Source of the DNA: a virus
Length of the DNA stretch: 25,043 bases
Strand: one strand, 5' to 3'
Virus record (IMG/VR): IMGVR_UViG_3300027712_000141
Location: 1-25,043 of that record
The position numbers and the translations under genes are program-made. Shown here piece by piece: positions 15,729 through 22,775 of the stretch (position 1 is the stretch's first letter; the number at the start of each line of letters is the position of its first letter). The notes below the pieces were generated by a model. It saw nothing but the letters and a program-made list of their open reading frames with translations. It was not told where the DNA came from and ran no database searches.

Positions 15729-18224
15729 TTATACTTGTAAAGCCAGACAACGCATATCTGCCATTCTAGGAATAATCTGAGTTGTATTGGAAATCAGAAC
15801 AATCTTAGTCGCAAAAGTTTTAAATGTTTCATATACACCATCATTCAAAGTAGTATATCGAATGATGTTGTTATTATTAGCATATTTAAACGCACCGTAT
15901 TGAGACTCAAGACCTGGGATCACTCCAACCGTAGCATTAGCAGACGCTATTGACAAGTTAGAAGATACGGTCAATACAGTGGAATTAGGTATTGCTACAA
16001 CTTGTCTAACATTAAATCCAATTGTATTGGAAGAAGTATTAGCAGCCACATAAACAAATCCACCGGCGGTAAATGCGGCAGTTGAACTTACCGTAATATT
16101 TGCCGAAGTTGTATTCACCGAGGCACTATTGGCAATAATCATAAGTGAAGTTGGTAGATCATAAATCAACTCGACGAAGTCATCTTTATTTACAAGACTG
16201 CTGGTAAGGGTAGGATCCGACAATTCAGCCATAGCGGACCAATCTTTACTTGTAATGCTATCTGCATCAGCACCAGCCAAGAATTTACCATAGACTTTAA
16301 AGTTACTGCCAGTAGGTCTATATGCGGTGATATAACAAATCATATCTTCCGCGTCTTGTTGATCCGCAAGAATAACGTTTTTTGAAACATATCTAGAAGC
16401 ATATTTTTGAGCATAACCACTGACTTCACCAAACGCAGTCACACCAGTAATATTAGCTGATATTGATTGTGTTGTGTTGTATACTGTGGTATTTGATGAA
16501 ACAAATTTAGCCACCGAAGAAACATTAGAAGAAGTTACATTGACTACATAAATTGTGCTTGAATTAGATGAGAACACAGTGGCACTAGCAGTAACAGTTG
16601 AATTGGCTTGCTGAATATTATCACCGGCATAAAAATTACCGTTTGTATTACTGTAAGCAATTCTGTATCCAGATAGATCAGATTGCTTACAAATAACATT
16701 ATCAGTTAATGTTGCAAGATTACGAATCGTATCAATATATGGGCTAATCTTTGTATTAGAACTACTTAAGGATGCAGAAACAGACAGTGATCTATTGCCG
16801 CTCAAATATGCATATTCATTACTTCTGGACACCAGCATTCTAGGTTTATCAATGAATTCATATGGTATATCACTATCAACAGTTATGTAAGAAGAATCCA
16901 CATTTCTGCTGGTATCAGTCCCTTCAAATCCCCAAGCTATATCGGTTTGATTTGGGTATATATTTGAAATTTGACTTGTTATACTTTGGTAATTCGTATC
17001 AACAATTTTGTTAATCTGTGCGGAAGCACCTGATGAAACACCAATAAGAATTTGACCATTACTGTTAGTAAAATTTTGCGATGAATTGGCAGAAACAGCA
17101 TAGATACTTAGAATACCATTATAACCAGGTGTAATCGCACTGAAATATCCTCTCAGATTTGCATCGGCTCTCACTCTACCAATGATAGCACTTGTATCTG
17201 AAAAGTTAATATTTGAATCTAAAGTCAAGGTTCTAGAAGTAGGTGAAATGGATGTAATTCTTTTAACATTTACATTAGCACCTGTATTAGTCCCGACATA
17301 GATGTAATTGTTTACCGTAAAGTCCGTAATTGTAGTTGAATTTGCATTCGGTACAGTGATAACGTTACAAGCGGAGGTTGTAACAACAGTTTGATTTGCA
17401 AATGACGGGGCGGTAGCAACAAGATTTGATGTATAACTTCTTAATGTATTGATTGTATCAAAAGCTCCGTAAGTATTACTCATAACAACCGCTGTTGTAT
17501 TTGCAAATATAACATTTCCGTATGCCGTGGCTTGTGAAAGATTAGCAGTAACAGTTCCGGCAGGCTGAAATACAGTTTCCCCAACGGTAAAAGTATTAGA
17601 ACCACTTATTGTCAACGAAGATATTTGTAAAGAGTTGTTGGAAACAACAATTTGTTCACCTCTAGAAAATATACCAATATGTTTGTTGGTAGAGAATCTA
17701 TCAATTGCAGAGTTTTTAAATACTGCAGTTGCTGAAGAAGCGGTAAACAATGCTGTATAAAGATTATATTTCATACTTTCGCTTTGAATCGGAGTAAAAT
17801 TTAAATCATTTGATGATATAAACAAAGAACCGAGCTGATTATTAGTAAAAATTGGAGTATTAGTTACAATATCAGTTCCGTTAAGTGCACCAATCCAAAC
17901 ATTGTAATCTGGATTACCCCCGATAGGAACAACAACCAAAGCGTATTGTTCATTGGTTCTTAAAACTACAGGTGTATCAAAAGTAAACGTTGTACTTACC
18001 GAAGAGTCTTGGCTTGTATTAACTTGTGATGTATAAAGAGTTTTGGAACCATATGGCACCACTTTGCTTGAAGGAAAACCGTTAACAGTTTCTCTTATTT
18101 GTAGCTCAACACCAAAAGTAGACGATTTGCTTTGGAAAAACAAATCTACTTTTGTTAAGAAAACAGCATCAACACCTTTGTCAGGTTCATTTACAATAAA
18201 AGTTTGAGCAATTGGCTTCGTCAT
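15729..18224 (-). CDS. Baseplate/tail structural protein with N-terminal 'AQTF' module
   Basis: This 831-residue protein starts at ATG 18224; GGAAC upstream is a weak ribosome site. Residues about 4-165 ('KPIAQTFIVNE', 'GVDAVFLTKVDLFFQSK', 'ELQIRETVNGFPSS', 'FTFDTPVVLRTNEQYALVV', 'LGSLFISSNDLNFTP') match a module I recall as the C-terminal part of large DUF4815-containing cyanophage structural proteins ('DPLAQTF...GVF.T..DLYF...NG.PS'). The rest is Ser/Thr/Asn-rich beta modules of the 'FTVGETVFQ...GTVTANL' (212-229) type, also abundant in the gene at 22776. An exact late box precedes it. It is probably a baseplate component. That it is the separated C-terminal half of the DUF4815 protein is inference, treated in the findings. 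Confidence 0.92.
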   Translation of the reverse strand: MTKPIAQTFIVNEPDKGVDAVFLTKVDLFFQSKSSTFGVELQIRETVNGFPSSKVVPYGSKTLYTSQVNTSQDSSVSTTFTFDTPVVLRTNEQYALVVVPIGGNPDYNVWIGALNGTDIVTNTPIFTNNQLGSLFISSNDLNFTPIQSESMKYNLYTALFTASSATAVFKNSAIDRFSTNKHIGIFSRGEQIVVSNNSLQISSLTISGSNTFTVGETVFQPAGTVTANLSQATAYGNVIFANTTAVVMSNTYGAFDTINTLRSYTSNLVATAPSFANQTVVTTSACNVITVPNANSTTITDFTVNNYIYVGTNTGANVNVKRITSISPTSRTLTLDSNINFSDTSAIIGRVRADANLRGYFSAITPGYNGILSIYAVSANSSQNFTNSNGQILIGVSSGASAQINKIVDTNYQSITSQISNIYPNQTDIAWGFEGTDTSRNVDSSYITVDSDIPYEFIDKPRMLVSRSNEYAYLSGNRSLSVSASLSSSNTKISPYIDTIRNLATLTDNVICKQSDLSGYRIAYSNTNGNFYAGDNIQQANSTVTASATVFSSNSSTIYVVNVTSSNVSSVAKFVSSNTTVYNTTQSISANITGVTAFGEVSGYAQKYASRYVSKNVILADQQDAEDMICYITAYRPTGSNFKVYGKFLAGADADSITSKDWSAMAELSDPTLTSSLVNKDDFVELIYDLPTSLMIIANSASVNTTSANITVSSTAAFTAGGFVYVAANTSSNTIGFNVRQVVAIPNSTVLTVSSNLSIASANATVGVIPGLESQYGAFKYANNNNIIRYTTLNDGVYETFKTFATKIVLISNTTQIIPRMADMRCLALQV

Positions 18225-18246
18225 TTACTTTTTGTTCCGTTTTAAA

Positions 18247-18254
18247 TATTTATA
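18247..18254 (-). promoter_or_regulatory. T4-type late promoter box TATAAATA
   Basis: An exact TATAAATA on the minus strand lies in the 48-bp gap after the DUF4815-like gene, 22 nt before the start at 18224. It makes the 831-residue gene and the following fibre genes independently transcribable. Confidence 0.75.
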
Positions 18255-18272
18255 TATACATACAAATTTTGA

Positions 18273-21200
18273 TTAATCGGTACCACCACTACTACCACCA
18301 TCACCACCAGCATCTCCTCCAGCGCCATCACTAGAATCACCGTCAGAACTACTAGCGGCCGCATCCGCTCCTGGACCAGGTCCGGCCGCGCCAGAGTCAC
18401 TTTCACCACCGTTACCAGGTGAACCCATATCAACGGTTCCGCCAGTATAGTCATTTGGTGGTGCATAATAACCAATATCCGGTACAGTATTATCTATGGG
18501 AGTAGTTGGCGGTTGAGTGGTATCGGTTGATGCTATTGAAGTATTACCTGTTGGTGGCTGCGACCCGCCACCCGGCGGGGTTTGGGCTGTCAGCACTGGC
18601 AACGCCACTTTCCATTCATTTGTGGTTGTAGAATTCTGATATATTGTTTGAGTATCTGAAACTTCTTGTGTAACAATTTGAGCCGATCTTATTGTCAACA
18701 ATGATTTTTGTTTTTGCACAGAAAGAGCAGAACAAAATAAACTATATGTAGCTTGAGTAGTTACGGCACTTTCGCCTTGAGCTAGATTTGAAATATCAGT
18801 TAGTTTAAATTCTAATTGACCACTTTTAAATACATTAGCCGGCACTTTAAAGATACCATAGACATTACCGTAACTATCACTAGTTATTTGTCCACCCCAG
18901 TTATTAGTGTGTGAATAAACAGTTCCATCATAAGCAATATAAGTATAAGCACCGGCTGTTGTTATATAATTACCGCCCGTTTGTGCCCAAGATCCAGCAT
19001 ACGGAATCAGATTTAGACAATAATTACTTACGTTAACACTATCAAAATATACATAAAGATTTGTATTTGGTTTCATACCTTTAGCGGTAAAATATACATC
19101 TCTAGATGGTACAAATGTTTGTATTGAAACATCTGTGACATAATCACCATTATCAATTGTAGTTTCAGTAGGCTGTGTCGTAAAAGTTCTACCGACACGA
19201 GTTTGTTGTTGAGCCAATGTTGACGTGGTTGTGGTTGCAAAAGTTCGCGAATCCTGAGAACTGGCAGTTAAATTTGTTTGACTGTTTTGACCAACAAGAG
19301 AAGGATTTCCAGCATCGGTCCAATTGCCCCATTCAGTCCCAAGTCTACTACTTGATCCTCCGCCAACAAAGTTGGTATAATTATCAATAGTTGAATTAAT
19401 TAACGGACGCTGTAAAAGATCCGGAGCTGTAATGCCGGGGGGATTTAAAATAAGTGTTCCGCGATAATTATATATATTGCCTTCGATACAGTTTCTATAC
19501 TTGGAAGCAAATTTTTGACTCTGATTTAAGTTATTTGCGGTATAAGGTAGAAGAATTAAGTCGCCAGTTTTAACAGCTGTTGATGATACCGAATCAAACT
19601 GAAGATCGGCTGTCATCTGATTAAATACTGGTCTGGCTTCCGTGGTATTTCTGTCGATTGAAATATTATAGCTTTTATCATTTGTATTACCGATCGAATG
19701 ATCTCTGAAAGGATCAACCAAAATACCGTTTTTAAAACGATTTTGTCCTGTCGCATCACTACGAACCAATAAGGAATTTGTCGATTGTTCCAAGAGTGTT
19801 AAAGAAGTATAATACTCAAGTCTTTCAATTCTCTTTGAAAGTTTATTAATATCCGCCATAGTGTAGCGTTTTGTCTGAAGCAGACTAGTTTGAATAGAAT
19901 AATCATAACGATTATATGTTTTAGCTTCAGTTGGAGTGAGAGAAGGATACGGTGTCACTGTAGCAAAACCAATAGTCATGGTACCAGGAATTTCGTTCGG
20001 CGGAACAAGCGCCAACAAAGATTCACCCTCAGTCACAAGAATTTCACCGGCTGTTGTTAAAGCAATTCTGTCTTTTCTCGGTAAGTAATATTGAACAACG
20101 GACTGATAATTTGTATCAGGTGAGACAAGATAAGCTCCACCGGATCCATATGTTTGCAGAGTAAGAGTATTTGAAGGATTAACTGTTGCGGATACAATTG
20201 TAGCATTAGCTACGGCTGTATTTACAGCGTATGGTCTAAAGTCAATACTATCTCTAAGATCAACCGCAGTACCAATCGTTGAAGTATATTGTGGTATCTG
20301 ATATGTCTGAATTGCGGAAGTGTTTGATGTATTAGCATCGTCGATCGGATACGAAGCGGCTGTAAAGAATCCAACACCTTGAGAAGGAGATGCAACAAAA
20401 TTATCTACTGAAACAAGCAGTGTTGCATTTGGTGCGATTGGTCTTCCAGAAGAAATATATGCAAGACCGTAATATGAATCTTGTTGACCATTATTTAAAC
20501 CAAAAGAACCCGTAATATTAAGATTTGTATTGGCATAAGTTCCACCAGTTTCATCAATATAAACGGCATTTAATCTGCGAACATCTGGAATACCAAGACA
20601 CCAAGGCCCTGTAACTCCACCAGCGTTGGTATTTGCTTGAATCTTGATATAGGTTGACTTTTTTATTTGCTTAGCGATAGGTACTGTACTTGATCGTAAA
20701 GTATTGAAATATACTGATGCCGTAAAATCAGCATTACTTGACTCACCTAAAGCAACATTGGCTGTGGTGCCTGAAGTAATATTAATTGTTCTTGAAAGAG
20801 AAGCAAAATTAATAGGAACACCGGCCGGCCAGGTCTTTTGATGCGTAAGACCGGAAGATGTGAAAGCAAATACGGAATCAACAGTCATTGAAATATCACT
20901 TGTAACAGCTACAATTCTTTTTGTAGCTGTATTACAATAAAAATAATCACCGACTTGATATTGTGATACGAATAAAGTAGAGGATCCCACAACATTTGTA
21001 GATGATGTATTGACCGATACAGTCCCTGCTTTAGTTGTGCTATATCCATTTGCAGAAGGTATTATAATAAATGATGTTTCGGCAGATTGTGATAAGGTTC
21101 CAGTACCATAATTAAATGACTCGGTACCTGTACCTACAACGGCGGGTATTGTAAGAGCCAAAGATCCACTTACAGCAACAAAACTTGAATTGACTCTATT

Positions 21201-22766
21201 TCTATAAACGTATTGAGCTGTTGTTGAGAATCCTTCAGGTCTAATAGCATTTTGTCCGAATGGATAAACCATCAATTCTGCATTTGAAGCTTGTATTTTA
21301 GCAACGTTAACACCGTTGAAGTCTTTATCGAGAATAATATCAGCTACTGCCAATAAACTACCATTTGAATAAATTATGCTTCGTACATCGGAAATCTTTT
21401 GACCTGGTAGCATTTGAATATTGAATACGTAGATTTCATATACAGCATCAACACCTGGAGTGCCTGATGCATAACCAACACCACGAATATAAGCAGTACC
21501 GATTTTTGTAGTGGCGGAATATGAAGTATTTAGAAATGTTTTTCCTGAAATAGCTGTTTTTGCCACACTATGTAGATCGACTTGGGTCGCATTTTTGTTG
21601 TTAAAATCCCCACAAAATTCATTTACATTTAGATAATAACCAAATGTGGCTGTTACAATCTGATTGTTAACAGTTGCATAGTCAAGACCTTTTCTCAGAT
21701 CAGCGGTATTATTATTGATAAACTCAACTCTGTATCCCTTTACATAACCAATACCTGGTGATGCAACAATACTATTATATGTGGTATTTGCAGCACCATT
21801 TGAAATTTTCTTGGTTGTGCTCAGTAGAAACGGATTGACAATGTAATCGCCGTTTGTTTCATACGTTCTGCGGGCTGTATCTTTAGACAAGGCCGCATAT
21901 TGCGGATCATTCTTAATTGAAACCGGCAGACCATTCTTGAAGTCACAAAGTGAAAAGAATGAAGTGGTATTTGATACGGTATTAGATGCTCTTGTAACCA
22001 GAGTAGGAACAAGTTTCAAACGATGTGCACCAGGAGCATCATAATTTGGAGAACCGGCAGCATTATCAAGAAGTGATGTATCAATCTCAGGAGTAACAAT
22101 TTCTTCTACTGCATCGAACCCAACGGAAATATTATCGGGGACATTATTGTATTTTGATACAACCAAAGTTTGAGGCTGAACTCTAATAAAGAAACCTTTC
22201 TTGAAGATTACACCTTCAGTTGTGGTAAATCCATATCCTTGACCTGTTGAATTGGAAACTGTAGCAACAACAACATTTCCAATATTCACATTTGAAGAAG
22301 TTTGAATTTGAATTACTTCACTATTTGCAAATACACTTTGCTGAGAACCATTTGCAAATGTACTAGAATTCAAATACTTTAAATAAAGAGTGTTTAAATC
22401 TGGATCAGAAGATTCATAACCACCTAATGCATTTACAACTTTTGCTTGTAACCCGTTATTATTAATAGCAATTTTACCAACAAAATCATTTATATTTGAA
22501 ATAGCAGAATTATTAGCATAATTATCTTTAATCTTTACATAGTTGTAAGCATTATCAAACGTAAATCCACAACCCTCAACAACAGAACCTTCTTTAAAAA
22601 TATGACGGCCAAATTTATCAATCTGATCTTGCAAAATAGTTTGCATCTGATTGAGTTCTCGTGCTTGAACGGCAGCCGCTGGGCGATATAATACACGATA
22701 AAAATTCTTCGTTACATCATAATCATCGAAGTAAGGCTTACGTGAAAGGTCTGTATCTAGTGCCAT
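18273..22766 (-). CDS. DUF4815-like large baseplate/virion structural protein
   Basis: This 1497-residue protein starts at ATG 22766 behind a strong GAGGATAGA site. Residues 1-70 ('SRKPYFDDYDVTKNFYRVLY', 'AVQARELNQMQTILQDQID', 'FGRHIFKEGSVVEGCGF') are the DUF4815 N-terminal signature found in large T4-like marine phage structural proteins. The long middle part is beta-rich with a helical segment 'MADINKLSKRIERLEYYTSL'. Residues 1222-1235 ('RDVYFTAKGMKPNT') and 1313-1324 ('FKSGQLEFKLTD') are a conserved Ig-like region of the same family. Residues 1397-1497 are a disordered Pro/Thr then Gly/Ser/Asp tail. The likely role is a baseplate-wedge or tail component; no enzymatic motif was seen. In relatives I recall the Ig-like region being followed in the same polypeptide by the 'AQTF' module that is here in the next gene. 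Confidence 0.94.
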   Translation of the reverse strand: MALDTDLSRKPYFDDYDVTKNFYRVLYRPAAAVQARELNQMQTILQDQIDKFGRHIFKEGSVVEGCGFTFDNAYNYVKIKDNYANNSAISNINDFVGKIAINNNGLQAKVVNALGGYESSDPDLNTLYLKYLNSSTFANGSQQSVFANSEVIQIQTSSNVNIGNVVVATVSNSTGQGYGFTTTEGVIFKKGFFIRVQPQTLVVSKYNNVPDNISVGFDAVEEIVTPEIDTSLLDNAAGSPNYDAPGAHRLKLVPTLVTRASNTVSNTTSFFSLCDFKNGLPVSIKNDPQYAALSKDTARRTYETNGDYIVNPFLLSTTKKISNGAANTTYNSIVASPGIGYVKGYRVEFINNNTADLRKGLDYATVNNQIVTATFGYYLNVNEFCGDFNNKNATQVDLHSVAKTAISGKTFLNTSYSATTKIGTAYIRGVGYASGTPGVDAVYEIYVFNIQMLPGQKISDVRSIIYSNGSLLAVADIILDKDFNGVNVAKIQASNAELMVYPFGQNAIRPEGFSTTAQYVYRNRVNSSFVAVSGSLALTIPAVVGTGTESFNYGTGTLSQSAETSFIIIPSANGYSTTKAGTVSVNTSSTNVVGSSTLFVSQYQVGDYFYCNTATKRIVAVTSDISMTVDSVFAFTSSGLTHQKTWPAGVPINFASLSRTINITSGTTANVALGESSNADFTASVYFNTLRSSTVPIAKQIKKSTYIKIQANTNAGGVTGPWCLGIPDVRRLNAVYIDETGGTYANTNLNITGSFGLNNGQQDSYYGLAYISSGRPIAPNATLLVSVDNFVASPSQGVGFFTAASYPIDDANTSNTSAIQTYQIPQYTSTIGTAVDLRDSIDFRPYAVNTAVANATIVSATVNPSNTLTLQTYGSGGAYLVSPDTNYQSVVQYYLPRKDRIALTTAGEILVTEGESLLALVPPNEIPGTMTIGFATVTPYPSLTPTEAKTYNRYDYSIQTSLLQTKRYTMADINKLSKRIERLEYYTSLTLLEQSTNSLLVRSDATGQNRFKNGILVDPFRDHSIGNTNDKSYNISIDRNTTEARPVFNQMTADLQFDSVSSTAVKTGDLILLPYTANNLNQSQKFASKYRNCIEGNIYNYRGTLILNPPGITAPDLLQRPLINSTIDNYTNFVGGGSSSRLGTEWGNWTDAGNPSLVGQNSQTNLTASSQDSRTFATTTTSTLAQQQTRVGRTFTTQPTETTIDNGDYVTDVSIQTFVPSRDVYFTAKGMKPNTNLYVYFDSVNVSNYCLNLIPYAGSWAQTGGNYITTAGAYTYIAYDGTVYSHTNNWGGQITSDSYGNVYGIFKVPANVFKSGQLEFKLTDISNLAQGESAVTTQATYSLFCSALSVQKQKSLLTIRSAQIVTQEVSDTQTIYQNSTTTNEWKVALPVLTAQTPPGGGSQPPTGNTSIASTDTTQPPTTPIDNTVPDIGYYAPPNDYTGGTVDMGSPGNGGESDSGAAGPGPGADAAASSSDGDSSDGAGGDAGGDGGSSGGTD
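18276..18578 (-). other. Low-complexity Pro/Thr to Gly/Ser/Asp C-terminal tail of the DUF4815-like protein
   Basis: The last 101 residues contain no cysteine and only a few aromatics. They begin 'PPGGGSQPPTGNTS' and end in an acidic run of Gly, Ser, Asp and Ala ('SSDGDSSDGAGGDAGGDGG'). The DNA (for example 18290-18400) is visibly GC-richer than the flanks and includes a gcggccgc at about 18356-18363. It is probably unstructured. Confidence 0.85.
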
Positions 22767-22775
22767 TCTATCCTC

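Noticed and set aside
18242-18475. Minus-strand 77-residue frame rich in Val/Leu
   Set aside because: It is an out-of-frame reading of the low-complexity DUF4815 tail; the hydrophobic look comes from the biased GGT/GAC-type codons.
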